Shown here piece after piece: positions 23,678-33,900 of a stretch of DNA of 64,000 nt. Source of the DNA: JAKPUX01 sp035353815. GTDB taxonomy: Bacteria; Zhuqueibacterota; Zhuqueibacteria; Residuimicrobiales; Residuimicrobiaceae. The notes under the pieces are model-generated. The model searched no databases. It saw only the letters and a list, made by a program, of their open reading frames with translations, and was not told where the DNA came from. A program made the translations under genes and the position numbers. The first letter of the stretch is position 1. The number at the start of each line of letters is the position of its first letter. The stretch covers positions 10,903 to 74,902 of the forward strand of contig DAOQAG010000018.1 of the NCBI GenBank assembly GCA_035353815.1, in the 5' to 3' direction.

Positions 23678-24916
23678 ATGCGCGACAGGGAGGTAGGAAA
23701 ACGGGGCCGCTGCAGCCGCCACCTGCCGGCGCTGCAAGGAGCCGGCCCCCTGCTTTTTGTGTGGCTGATCGCCCTGCCCGCTCTCGCTGCCCGTCCCGTC
23801 CCGAACGATAGCACTGTAACCGCTCCTTCCTTGCTGGCCCAGCTGGATCAGGATATAGCCGACGGCCGCCTCGATGGTTTCTCGCTGATTCAGGCCGCCT
23901 TCATCCTTTCCGGTGCGACTGAGGAGGACAGCCTGCGTTACTACCTCTCCTGGTATGATGATCTGCTCGGGAGGCTGCGGGCGTGCCATCTCGATCCCTT
24001 CCGGCGCCAGGAATCGGCCTCCACTGTCTTCAGCTATCTTCATTCCTTTTATTTGCGCGAATACAAGGAGGAAGCAACGACCCTTCTGGATGTCGTGCGC
24101 CGGCAAAAATTTAATTGTGTGGCCGGCACGATTCTCTACAATCTGGTTTGCGCCGATCTGGGATGGCCAACGGAGGCCTTTGAAACGCCCACCCATGTCT
24201 ACACCATCTTTAGTGATTTCACCCAAACGGTCACGGTGGAAAACACCTCGCCGATGGGTTTTAATATCATGCGCAACCTGCGGGCCTATTCCGGCTATCT
24301 GCTGGACTATTATCCGCAGAATCGTGCAGCCCAGATTGGTCTGGACCGCATCTATGCTTACGAAAATTCCCGCGGCCGGCGCATCAATAATACCGAGCTG
24401 TTGGGCCTGCTGGCCTATAACCGCGCCTATTTTGCGCAGCGGGAGAATAATTTTGCCACCGCCTATGAATTTGTCCTCCTCGCCCAGGAGTTCAATCGGG
24501 ATTCCCGCTCCAATGTCGCCTTCGAGCAGGATCTCTATTTCCGCTGGGGCCAAACCCTCTTTGAGAGCGGGGCCTATGACCGTGCTTTTTCGGTCTTCGC
24601 CGATGGGGCTTACCGCTATCCCGATGTGAAGGCGTTGGCGCAAAACTGTTGTGCCGCCTTTTTTCAGGGATTGCGCAAGTACCGGCGCGAGGGGAACTGG
24701 CCCGAGAGCCGCCGCCTCATCGTTGAAATGGCCGAACTCGATCTTCTCGATCCCGCCCGGCAGCGGGAGCAGGAAGCAATCCTCGAGGCGTGGGCGGAAT
24801 ATTTGTATAGCCGCGCAGATGGCCCATCTCTGCGCGAATGTCTCGACCTGCTGGCGCCGGAGGATGCGTCGCGCTGGCAAGCGCTCCGGCGCGCGGCCGA
24901 GGAGCTCCCGAAATAG
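23678..24916 (+). CDS. Exported transglutaminase-like/TPR protein of unknown function
   Basis: From ATG 23678 (GAGGAGAGCC before it) the protein has 412 residues, with a signal-like N-terminal segment (PLLFVWLIALPALAA). Around residue 150 the block QKFNCVAGTILYNLV and then THVYTIF carry a Cys and a His in the order and setting of the SirB1/transglutaminase-like fold; the third residue is not certain. The C-terminal half is helical, with TPR-like units such as NRAYFAQRENNFATAYEF and RWGQTLFESGAYDRAF. It is likely periplasmic or surface-exposed. No named family recognised; the enzymatic activity is an inference. Confidence 0.65.
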   Translation: MRDREVGKRGRCSRHLPALQGAGPLLFVWLIALPALAARPVPNDSTVTAPSLLAQLDQDIADGRLDGFSLIQAAFILSGATEEDSLRYYLSWYDDLLGRLRACHLDPFRRQESASTVFSYLHSFYLREYKEEATTLLDVVRRQKFNCVAGTILYNLVCADLGWPTEAFETPTHVYTIFSDFTQTVTVENTSPMGFNIMRNLRAYSGYLLDYYPQNRAAQIGLDRIYAYENSRGRRINNTELLGLLAYNRAYFAQRENNFATAYEFVLLAQEFNRDSRSNVAFEQDLYFRWGQTLFESGAYDRAFSVFADGAYRYPDVKALAQNCCAAFFQGLRKYRREGNWPESRRLIVEMAELDLLDPARQREQEAILEAWAEYLYSRADGPSLRECLDLLAPEDASRWQALRRAAEELPK

Positions 24917-24948
24917 GCAAGCGCTATCGTCTGTAATAGCAGGAGAAG

Positions 24949-26094
24949 ATGATGCTGTTCTACGATCTCAATCATTTTCTGCGTCTCTCTGCAGATCTGA
25001 ACTATCTGCTGGTGGTCAAGCCGACCAACTGGCGCAGCGTTCTCGAAGGAGTACTCGGCGAACATCGGCCGACCGCGGCAACTCAACAGATCCTCATCGA
25101 GACCATGGAGTACATCGATGGGGTCTATGGGCACAAGCGGCGGCGCCTGGGCGCACAGGCGATCATCCATCCATTGCGGGCTACCGCCCTGCTGGCCGGC
25201 AGCATGTCGACGATTCTCCACCTCGATCTGATGGCCTCCCTGCTGCATGACCGTTTCGAGGATTTTCCCCCTGCCAGCGAGCCGGCCGATTTTGGCGAGC
25301 TGATCGATGCTCCCCTGCGCGCCATACTGTTCAACTTGCCCGAAGATGAACGCTGGTTTCTGACCGAGCGGCTTTACTGGTTGACCAAGCAGCCCGGTGA
25401 AAGCTACTACCGCTATATCGGCCGCATGCTCCACCAGGCGCGCCGGACGCCCGAGGCGGTGCGCGTCAAACTGGCGGACCGCCTCGATAATACCCTGGAC
25501 ATGCGCATGGATTTGAAGGACACCTTCAATCAGGTCGACTTTTTTGAACAACTTTTCCAGATGATGTTCCTGCCCAGCTATCACCCCTACAAACCAGAGG
25601 TCCCCCATGCCGTGCGTACGAGCATGGATGGCTCCGAACGCCTCTATCAGTTGTATAAAAACATCGTGCTCATCTCCCTGGTGCGGCAGAGGCAGGCCGC
25701 CGCGGACGATGCCATTTCCCACGCCCTGTTCGAGGCCCTCGTTCGCGCCAGCATCAAGGAGGCCCAGAGAATCGCCCTGCACATCTTCTCCTATCATCAG
25801 ACCAACATCAGCCGGATGCGGGAACTGGTCATCGAAACCATGATTTACGTGAATGAGGGCGGGGTGGACGCCGTTACTGCGCCCAAGCTGGGGAAAAAAC
25901 TCGATGGCCTCTTTGTGGAGTATTTCAGTGTGCCTGACAAAAAGCTCCGCAGGAAGAAACTTCAGGAATTGTACAAGGATAAGGATTTGATGGTCGAGGC
26001 TTCCCTTGCCTTTATCGTCATCTTTTACCGCTTTCTCGATGATGCCGGCTATTTTGTGCACGGCATCAGCGAAGAGGGCATCCACCCGGAATGA
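24949..26094 (+). CDS. HD-domain protein related to the RelA/SpoT hydrolase domain
   Basis: The 381-residue cytosolic protein keeps the HD phosphohydrolase pattern of RelA/SpoT: a first His in IIHPLRATALL, then LLHDRFED (His-Asp and the catalytic ED pair), then KLADRLDN with its metal-binding Asp. The SpoT hallmark LADRLHN is nearly matched. No synthetase (RXKD) or TGS/ACT domain is present. The C-terminal half is all-helical without a recognised family. It could be a stand-alone (p)ppGpp hydrolase (MESH1-like) or another nucleotide phosphohydrolase. It starts with ATGATG after AGGAGAAG. Confidence 0.65.
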   Translation: MMLFYDLNHFLRLSADLNYLLVVKPTNWRSVLEGVLGEHRPTAATQQILIETMEYIDGVYGHKRRRLGAQAIIHPLRATALLAGSMSTILHLDLMASLLHDRFEDFPPASEPADFGELIDAPLRAILFNLPEDERWFLTERLYWLTKQPGESYYRYIGRMLHQARRTPEAVRVKLADRLDNTLDMRMDLKDTFNQVDFFEQLFQMMFLPSYHPYKPEVPHAVRTSMDGSERLYQLYKNIVLISLVRQRQAAADDAISHALFEALVRASIKEAQRIALHIFSYHQTNISRMRELVIETMIYVNEGGVDAVTAPKLGKKLDGLFVEYFSVPDKKLRRKKLQELYKDKDLMVEASLAFIVIFYRFLDDAGYFVHGISEEGIHPE

Positions 26095-26185
26095 AAGCGG
26101 AGGCCGGCCCGATGCTCTCCCCCCGATCAGATCGCCGGAATCCGGGCTTGAGCCGCCGATATTTTGTTTTGAATTGTCCCTGATT

Positions 26186-26214
26186 TTGGATACCTTTATG
26201 GTTATCAAAATAAT
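26186..26214 (+). promoter_or_regulatory. Possible promoter for the metallopeptidase/GH2-like operon
   Basis: TTGGAT (26186-26191), a 17-base spacer and AATAAT (26209-26214) lie just before the ATG at 26232. The -10 fits five of six consensus bases; the -35 is weak. The leader would be very short. Confidence 0.4.
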
Positions 26215-26231
26215 GGTCCATCCCACCCTGA

Positions 26232-28298
26232 ATGAGAATGCGCATGTCCCTGCCAGCGAAGAGGAGTGCCGGAACCATCCGGCTGCTTTTGACGGGTATG
26301 ATTACCATCACCCTGTTTGCGCCGCGCGTCCGGGCGTCCGGGCTGCCTGAGACGACGATCACGCGGACCATCGCCGCCCTGGAAGAGCGCCACGGTGCCG
26401 GGGCGCAGCCCCGAATCGAGCGCGGCGTGCGACAAGCCGCCGCACTCTGGCGAGAGCAAGACGGTTCGGCGGCGGAATTCAGCGAATTCTGTCTTGCCCA
26501 GTTTGTCGCCGATTCCGCCGGCCTGGAAGCCCTCCTGACCCGGTGCGAAGGTCATCTCGAAACGCTCTACGGTCATGCCCATGAGGTGGGCCGCGACCTG
26601 GCGCAGCCCCTGCAGCTCGAGATCGGGCCCGTCCTGCCGGTGGATTATCTTTTTGCGGAATACAGCCCTTTTGCGCACCTCTCCGAGGATCTCTTCGGCA
26701 CCCGGATAGCCTTCACGGCGCTGCTCAATTTTCCGCTTTACTCCTTGGCGGAACGGCTGCAGCTGGGCGCCTCCTGGAATCGCACGGAGTGGGCGCAGAT
26801 GCGCCTGGCCAACCAGTTCAACACCCGGGTGCCCGCCGCTGCCTTGCAGGAAGCGAACCGGGCCTATGTACAAGCCGACGATTATATCTCCAATTACAAC
26901 ATCTATATGCACGGGCTGGTGGACGAAACGGGCCGCCGCCTTTTTCCGGAGGGATTGAAACTGATCACGCACTGGGGATTGCGTGATGAGCTCAAGGGGC
27001 AATACGGCAACAAGGAGGGGCTGGCGCGCCAGCGTCTGATCGCCCGGGTCATGGTGCGCATCATCCGCCAGGAGATCCCGCAGCAGGTCATCGATTCCCC
27101 CACTGCAGTCTGGGCGCCCTATAGCAACCAGCTCCTGGTGGAGGGCCGGATGGCCGCGGCTGCGGCGGAGCCGGATGTACGCTATCTCCAGCTTCTGGCC
27201 ACCTTTCAGGCGGAGCGCAAGATCGATCCCTGGTATCCCGGCGAGCCGACCAAGATCGCCCGGCGCTTCGACCGCGAACGTGAAATCCCCGAAGCCGACT
27301 TTGAGGCGCTGCTGACCCGGATGCTCACCGATCCGGCAGCCAGGGAGGTGGCCCGTCTTATCTCCCGGCGCCTCGGCCGCAAGCTCGAGCCCTTTGACAT
27401 CTGGTATAACGGCTTCCGGTCGCACACGGATTACTCGGAAAACCAGCTCGACCAGATCGTCAGCGCCAAATATCCGACCACCGCGGCTTTTCAGGCGCAG
27501 CTGCCGCAGATCCTGACCGGACTGGGATTCGATGCGGCGACGGCAGCCTGGCTCGGCACCAAGATCACCGTGGATCCCTCGCGCGGCGCCGGGCATGCCA
27601 TGGGGGCGATGCGCCGTGACGACAATGCGCATCTGCGCACGCGGATCCCCGCCGAGGGGATGCGCTACAAGGGCTACAACATCGCCGTCCATGAACTCGG
27701 CCACTGCGTGGAGCAAGTTTTCTCCCTCAACAAGATCGACCTTACCCTGCTGGCCGGCGTGCCCAATACGGCCTTTACCGAGGCGTTCGCCTTTGTCTTC
27801 CAGCGCCGCGATCTCGAACTGCTTGGACTGGCCGGGGCGGATCCGCAGGCGCGCCACTTGCACGCGCTCGATACCTATTGGGCGACCTGTGAGATCGCGG
27901 CTGTCGGTCTGGTCGATATGAAAGTTTGGCACTGGATGTACGCGCATCCGCAGGCAACCCCGCAGGAACTCAAGGGGGCGGTTCTGGAGATCGCCGCCCA
28001 GGTGTGGAACACCTATTTTGCGCCGCTTTTCGGTGTCCGTGACGTGGTGCTGCTGGCGATTTATTCGCACATGATCGACAGCGGTCTCTATCTGCCCGAT
28101 TATGCCCTCGGGCACATCATCAGTTTTCAGATCGAACGCTATTTGCAGGACCGGAATTTGGGACAAGAGATGGAGCGGATGTGCAGATTGGGGATGCTGA
28201 CCCCTGATGCCTGGATGCGCGCCGCTGTCAACAGTCCGGTTTCCGCGGAACCCCTCCTCCAGGCGGTGCATGAGGCGACCAGGGCGATAAAGTTATGA
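26232..28298 (+). CDS. Exported zinc metallopeptidase (HELGH, gluzincin-like), family not recognised
   Basis: A 688-residue protein with an N-terminal signal-like segment (LLLTGMITITLFAPRVRA). The zinc site is HELGH at 487-491. A candidate third ligand Glu517 sits in NTAFTEAF, 25 residues after the second His, the gluzincin (MA clan) arrangement. The rest is helical, as in M3-like peptidases, but the usual M3 signature blocks are absent, so I leave the family open. Candidate starts are 26232, 26238 and 26244, with no strong SD; 26232 is chosen. Its stop overlaps the next start by 4 bases (ATGA), so the GH2-like protein is translationally coupled to it. Confidence 0.72.
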   Translation: MRMRMSLPAKRSAGTIRLLLTGMITITLFAPRVRASGLPETTITRTIAALEERHGAGAQPRIERGVRQAAALWREQDGSAAEFSEFCLAQFVADSAGLEALLTRCEGHLETLYGHAHEVGRDLAQPLQLEIGPVLPVDYLFAEYSPFAHLSEDLFGTRIAFTALLNFPLYSLAERLQLGASWNRTEWAQMRLANQFNTRVPAAALQEANRAYVQADDYISNYNIYMHGLVDETGRRLFPEGLKLITHWGLRDELKGQYGNKEGLARQRLIARVMVRIIRQEIPQQVIDSPTAVWAPYSNQLLVEGRMAAAAAEPDVRYLQLLATFQAERKIDPWYPGEPTKIARRFDREREIPEADFEALLTRMLTDPAAREVARLISRRLGRKLEPFDIWYNGFRSHTDYSENQLDQIVSAKYPTTAAFQAQLPQILTGLGFDAATAAWLGTKITVDPSRGAGHAMGAMRRDDNAHLRTRIPAEGMRYKGYNIAVHELGHCVEQVFSLNKIDLTLLAGVPNTAFTEAFAFVFQRRDLELLGLAGADPQARHLHALDTYWATCEIAAVGLVDMKVWHWMYAHPQATPQELKGAVLEIAAQVWNTYFAPLFGVRDVVLLAIYSHMIDSGLYLPDYALGHIISFQIERYLQDRNLGQEMERMCRLGMLTPDAWMRAAVNSPVSAEPLLQAVHEATRAIKL

Positions 28299-30841
28299 CA
28301 CGGGTGACGAAAACATCTTTCCGCTTAGGACTGGCGCTCTTGCTGATTTTTGCGGGCCGGGGCACGGCGGTCGAATCCTATTACGGCCTATCACGGCTGA
28401 TGCAGGACTCCCTTGGGCGCCGAACCGCCATGCCGCTCGATGGCCTCTGGACCATGCAGATCGACGGCGGCAGCTGGCAGGGCTTTCAGTTGCCCGCTGC
28501 TCCGCGGTTGCGCGATCAGTTCACTTTTGTCAAGAAATTCACCCTCGACAGCAGCATGATCTCCACCGCCTACGAACTGGCGTTCGAGGGCATGGATGGA
28601 TCGAGCACGGTCTACCTGAATAAAAAGATTATCGCCAGTCATTCCGCCGGCACCGCGCCGCTCACGGTCGCACTGACCGACAAGGATCTCTTCGTCAATG
28701 CTGAAAACGAGCTGGTGGTGCAAATGGACGACCGGCTGGATTATCGCCGTTCCGTGCCTTTACTGGTGCGCAGCCGCGGCATTCCCCTGTCGGGCAATGG
28801 CCTCTTCCGTCCGGTGGTTCTGCGCACCGGGGCAACGCCCTTCGTTGCTGCCGTCGCGTTGACGCCGGCGGAGCTGCCCGGAAGCGGATCTCTGGATCTG
28901 CGGGTGCGCGCGACCATTGCTCTGGGCCGGATGGACAGCCTGGCGCTCGCAGCACTGCCGCAGTTGCACGGCGCCGTGGAGATCGTCGATGCCCAGACCA
29001 CGCTGCCGGTCTACACTTCACCGCAACAACCGCTTTTTCTCTCCACCTCAGACACCACCAGCCTGCAGCTGACGGCAGCGATTTCGGAATTCCGCTACTG
29101 GCGGCCGGGCGCGCCCCAGCGCTACCGCGTGGTGGTGCAGCTGCTCGAAGGGGGGGTGGCGATCGATCGCGCGGCCCTCTATTTTGGGCTCTCCCAGCCC
29201 AGGCAATGGCTGGAGAAAAGTACGGCCAGGAACGGCGGCTTCCGCTTCCATGCGGTTGAATGGATCGAGGATGCGGCGCAAGTGCTGTTGCCCCCGGCGG
29301 AACAGGAGCTGCGCATCGCTCAGGATCTGCAAGGAATGCGGGAACTCGGGGCCAATGCGGTGCGGCTTCCCGGCGTCGTCCCCGGCGAATCCTTTTTGCG
29401 CCGTTGCGACAGTCTCGGCCTGGCGGTGATGGCCGAGATACCGATGACCAATATCCCCTCGGCGCATCTAGATAATGCGGCGATCAAGCTCAAGGCCAAG
29501 AAAGCCCTCACCGAGCTGATTCTCGCCTGCCGCGATCATCCCTGTATCGCCGCCTGGGGTCTGGGCACCGGATATGATCCAGGAGAGCGGCGGGCTGCGG
29601 CCTTTCTCCGCGAGTTCGCGGAAATCGCCCGGAGCCTGGACAGCCGGCCGGTCTACGCCGGTATTCGCGGCCGCCATATCGCAGCCGGCCCCCTGCCGGT
29701 GGATCTGCAGATCGTCGAGGTGCCGCCCGAAAAGATCGCCCTCTTTAAAAGCGCCGCCTGGCGGCCGGGAGGGAACTATCTGTTCCAGTTCTCTTCTCCC
29801 CTGAACAACCGCGTCGCCAGCGACCGCTCCGCGCAGCAGAACCAGGCCTATTACCTCAAGATGGCCATTCTCGAAGCCGGTCGCCTCGGCGATAGCGCGG
29901 GTTTGCTCATCACCCCCTGGCGGGACTGGAGCGGCGAGAGTCCTCATACCTATTGGGGCCCGCGCGCCAACGGCCAGCTCTTTCTTGCCGGCTTGCTCGA
30001 TGACAGCGGGCAGCAGCGGCTGGCCTGGCAGGTCGTCAAGGCCGCGTTCAGCGGCAGCGCGATGCCCGAGTTGCTGCCGGCCGATGTCGCGGCGGATGAT
30101 CCGGCTGTCTTTCAGATCATCAGCATCGTCCTGATCGTTCTGCTGCTGTTTTACATCCGCCGGGACAAGCGCATGAGCCATTATCTTCACCGGGCCTTTG
30201 TCTACCCGCACGGCTTTTACATGGATCTGATCGAGAACCGTCAGGTGAATCTCTTTTTGACCATCGTGGTGGGTCTGGCTTCCTTTTTGACCATGAGCAC
30301 GCTCGTGGCCAGTCTGGTCTATTTCCTGCGCGAGAACTCGCTCTTTGATGAAGTGCTGACCTGGCTCTTCCCCGGCGGCGCCGCCAAGAGCCAGGCGATC
30401 GGCCTGATCTGGCATCCCGAGAGGATGATCGCCGTATTCACCGGACTGATGATCGGGATGTCCCTGCTGCAAAGCCTGGTGTACAAGATGGTCGTCTTCG
30501 GGCAGCGTCGCTACTTGCGTTTCAGTCAGATCGTCACCTTTACCTTTTGGGTGCCGGCCAATTTTATTTTCGCCTTGCCGCTGGCGGTGGTTCTTTTCCG
30601 GATCCTGGCCCAATCCAGCCTGGTGACGGCCGGCCTGGCTTATTTTGCGATCATTTTGGTCTGGTTTTTTCTGCGCGCCTTGCGGGGTACGCGGGTCATC
30701 CTGCAGATCTCCTTTTTCAAGACCTTGCTGGTGATAATCGCCGCCGCCGCGACCCTCGCCCTGGTGCTCGGGCTTTATCTGGAGCAATCCCGAGCGATGC
30801 TGGCCTATGGGGCCTATTACCGGGCGCTCCTCGGCTGGTGA
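28295..30841 (+). CDS. Degenerate GH2-like exported protein fused to a multi-span membrane domain
   Basis: 848 residues: a signal peptide (LGLALLLIFAGRGTA), then a GH2 sugar-binding jelly roll (about 45-190; GLWTMQIDGG, YELAFEGMDGSSTVYLN, GLFRPVVL) and a beta sandwich. A TIM-barrel-like part (about 320-600) follows, then a hydrophobic C-terminal domain (about 607-848) with six or seven transmembrane segments. The GH2 acid/base block, normally W-S-L-G-N-E, reads WGLGTG (421-426), so the catalytic Glu is missing and the enzyme is probably inactive. The combination of a beta-glycosidase-like ectodomain with a polytopic membrane anchor is unusual. It overlaps the metallopeptidase gene by 4 bases. 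Confidence 0.7.
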   Translation: MTRVTKTSFRLGLALLLIFAGRGTAVESYYGLSRLMQDSLGRRTAMPLDGLWTMQIDGGSWQGFQLPAAPRLRDQFTFVKKFTLDSSMISTAYELAFEGMDGSSTVYLNKKIIASHSAGTAPLTVALTDKDLFVNAENELVVQMDDRLDYRRSVPLLVRSRGIPLSGNGLFRPVVLRTGATPFVAAVALTPAELPGSGSLDLRVRATIALGRMDSLALAALPQLHGAVEIVDAQTTLPVYTSPQQPLFLSTSDTTSLQLTAAISEFRYWRPGAPQRYRVVVQLLEGGVAIDRAALYFGLSQPRQWLEKSTARNGGFRFHAVEWIEDAAQVLLPPAEQELRIAQDLQGMRELGANAVRLPGVVPGESFLRRCDSLGLAVMAEIPMTNIPSAHLDNAAIKLKAKKALTELILACRDHPCIAAWGLGTGYDPGERRAAAFLREFAEIARSLDSRPVYAGIRGRHIAAGPLPVDLQIVEVPPEKIALFKSAAWRPGGNYLFQFSSPLNNRVASDRSAQQNQAYYLKMAILEAGRLGDSAGLLITPWRDWSGESPHTYWGPRANGQLFLAGLLDDSGQQRLAWQVVKAAFSGSAMPELLPADVAADDPAVFQIISIVLIVLLLFYIRRDKRMSHYLHRAFVYPHGFYMDLIENRQVNLFLTIVVGLASFLTMSTLVASLVYFLRENSLFDEVLTWLFPGGAAKSQAIGLIWHPERMIAVFTGLMIGMSLLQSLVYKMVVFGQRRYLRFSQIVTFTFWVPANFIFALPLAVVLFRILAQSSLVTAGLAYFAIILVWFFLRALRGTRVILQISFFKTLLVIIAAAATLALVLGLYLEQSRAMLAYGAYYRALLGW

Positions 30842-30919
30842 CGCCGGCGCCGTGCGGCGCAGCAGCGATAGTATTCTGTGTTTGGTGATGGCTAACTCAA
30901 CCTACTTCGATGGGGCTGT

Positions 30920-33900
30920 GTGTACCTTTCAGAGCTAACAATTGTCGGTTTCAAGTCTTTTGCCAAAAAGACGCATATCCGGATGCATGACGGCATCACC
31001 GGAATCGTCGGCCCCAACGGCTGCGGCAAGAGCAATATTGTGGATTCCATTCGCTGGGTGATGGGCGAGCAAAAAAGCGGTGCCTTGCGCAGCGAAGTGA
31101 TGGGCAATGTTATTTTCAACGGCACGGCCACGGCCAAACCCGTCGGCATGGCCGAGGTTTCCCTCAAGATCGAGAACACCGGCAATACGCTGCCGATCGA
31201 TTACGCCGAGGTCATTATCACGCGCCGGCTCTTTCGTTCCGGCGAGAGCCAGTACCTGATCAACGGCAACAGCTGCCGTCTCAAGGATATCCTTGATCTC
31301 TTTATGGATACCGGCGCCGGTCCGCACACCTATTCGGTGATCGAACTGCCGCAGGTAGAGCGCATCCTCAACGGCAAGGAGGATGAACGGCGGCATATCT
31401 TTGAAGAAGCGGCCGGGATCACCAAATACAAGCTGCGCCGCAAGGCGACCTTTCGCAAGCTCGAGTCGACTGAAAAGGACCTGATCCGCATTGAAGACAT
31501 CATGTCCGAAGTGGAGAAGAATGTGCGTTCCTTGCGGCGCCAGGTAGCCAAGGCGGAGCGGTATCAGGAGATCATTACCGAGCAGCGCGACCAGGAGATC
31601 AAGCTGGCGAACCACGACTACAGTCAGATTCTGGATGAACTGGAGCCCGCCGAGACCAAGCTGGACCTGATCAAGGACGAACGCGAGGGGGCTTCGAGCT
31701 CTCTGGCCACGCAGGACGCGGACTATGAGGCGACGCGGGCGCAATTGCTCGAGATTGAAAAAAAGTTGCTCGAAAACCAGCGCATGGTCTCGGATCTGGC
31801 GCGGGACATCCAGAAATTCGAGGAGCGGATCCTGGTCAACAAGGAGCGCATCCGTTCGCTCGAAGAAGCGGGCGTGCGTTCCAGCCAGGAGCAGGAGCAT
31901 TTCCAGGCCCGTCTGGTAGAGTTGCAGCAGAGCTACGATTCAACCCAGCTCCTTCTGCGCGAAGCCGAGCAGGGTCTGACGGAAAAGCGCACCGAATATG
32001 AAAAGAAGAATGGCGAGTACCAGGCGATACGTGTGCAGTTCGAGACCAAGCGGGCGCTGGCGCGTGAGGCGGAGACCCAGGTGCTGCGTATCACCGAGGA
32101 ATTGAGCCGCAAGCAGAATGAGGGCGAGCGTCTCAAGGCGACCGAAGAGAACCTGAGCCATCGCATCAAGCAGCTCGAAACCGAGGCGGTGCGCGAGGAT
32201 GCCCGGGCCGCGGAGTTGGCCGAGATCATCACCCAAACGCGGGCGGGGGAAGCCGGCCTGGTGGAGACCCTGGGCAAGAACAAGCAGCGTCTGACCGAGA
32301 TCAGCCGCCGGGAGGAAGAGGCGAAGCGCCTGTTCGAAGTGCTGCAAAAGACCGAGTCCCAGGATCGCAGCCGGATCGAGGTGCTGGGTCACCAGGCCGA
32401 AATGGTGCGGCGCTTGATCGACACCCTTGAGGATTACCCGGCCGGGGTGCGTTTTCTCGCGACCCTGAAAAAAGAGGGCTTTGCCACGCACGGGCCTCTG
32501 GCCAATATCATTCGTGTTGATAACCAGCATCGTACCGCCATTGCGGCCGCGCTGGGCGAGGCAGCCACTTATCTGGTGGTCGAGGAGGCCAACATGGCCT
32601 TCAACGGCATCGGACTCTTGCGCGAAGAAAAGCGGGGCATTGTCACCTTTGCGCCGCGGCAGGAGGTTGGCGAGAGTTTACACGAGCGGCCGGCGCTCAC
32701 CGATCTCGGCGTGATCGGATGGGCCGATGAACTGGTCACCTGTGATGAGCGCTTCCAGGCGCTGGTCCGCCAGGTGCTGGGGTCCTTTATCGTGACCCAG
32801 GATCTGCAAACCGCGCACCGTATCTTTGCGGAGTTGCGGGGCCAATCCTACAATGTGGTGACGCTTTCCGGCGAGGTGCTGGCGCACAGCGGTTTCATCC
32901 GCGGCGGCGTTCTGAGCAAGAACCAGTCCGATTTTGTCGGCCGTCAAGAGCAGCTGGCCGGATTGGTGCGCGAGATTGAAAAGCTGAATCAGGCTGCCGA
33001 GGCGCGCCGCGTCCAACTGGCGCAGCGTGAGACCGAGATCCAGGAAAACAAGATCGAGGCCGAGAAACTACGCAAGGATATTCAGGAATCGGAACAAGCG
33101 TTGGGTTCGCTGCGTATTCAATTGGGGCGGCAGACCTTTGAGGAACAGGCGCTGAACGAGAGCCGGGCCAAACGGGAGTCCGAGAAGCAGCGGCTGATGG
33201 GCGAGGTCAGCCAGCTCGGGCACAACCTGGAGCTGCAGAGTCTGGGCGCCGATGATCTGCAGGCGCAGCGCAAGGAGAATGCCCTCAAGGCCGCAGCGCT
33301 GAGTGAAGAGATCAAAAGCATCGAGCAAGCGGTTGATCTGGCCGCCGGCCAGGCGCGCGAGATGAATGTGCAGGTTGCCCGGCTGCAGAGCGATTTTGAG
33401 GCCATGCGCCGCGAAAGTGACGGACTGAACCGTCAGATCGTCGAGACCGAGACGCTGATCAAATCGAGGATTGAAGAGGGCCGGCGGGCGGCTGCCGAGG
33501 TCCAGGAACTGAGTCAGGTCAACGAACGCTATGCTGAGGAGGCCGGCAAACAGCAGGCGCGCCGCCTCGAGGTGCAGGCGGTGCTGGATGAGCTGGAAGA
33601 GCAGCAATACCAGGCCAACACCCGGGTGGCGGAAGCGGAAAAGCTGATCCGCACCTCCAGGAGCAAATTCGACCTTCTCTCCGAATCCGCGCATCAGATT
33701 GAACTGCGGGTCTCCGAACTCAAACTCAAGGCGGAAAACCTCCAGGCGCGGATGTGGGCAGAATTTGAGTACAAGCTGCAGCGCCAGCCGGCCGGCGAGG
33801 CGTTTGATGTCGAGGCGGTGCGCCAGCTGTTGGAGGGGGTGCGCGAGCGGATCAAGGAGATCGGGCCCGTCAATCTGCTGGCCCTCAAGGAGTATGAACA

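Noticed and set aside
24664..26226. Antisense frame over the HD-domain gene
   Set aside because: Composition like a shadow, no motif; the HD motifs are on the plus strand.
26205..28271. Long open frame antisense to the metallopeptidase gene (about 688 codons)
   Set aside because: No recognised domain, low-complexity Arg/Gly/His-rich composition, no SD; the sense strand has a clear HELGH site and a signal sequence. GC-rich genomes routinely give long antisense frames.
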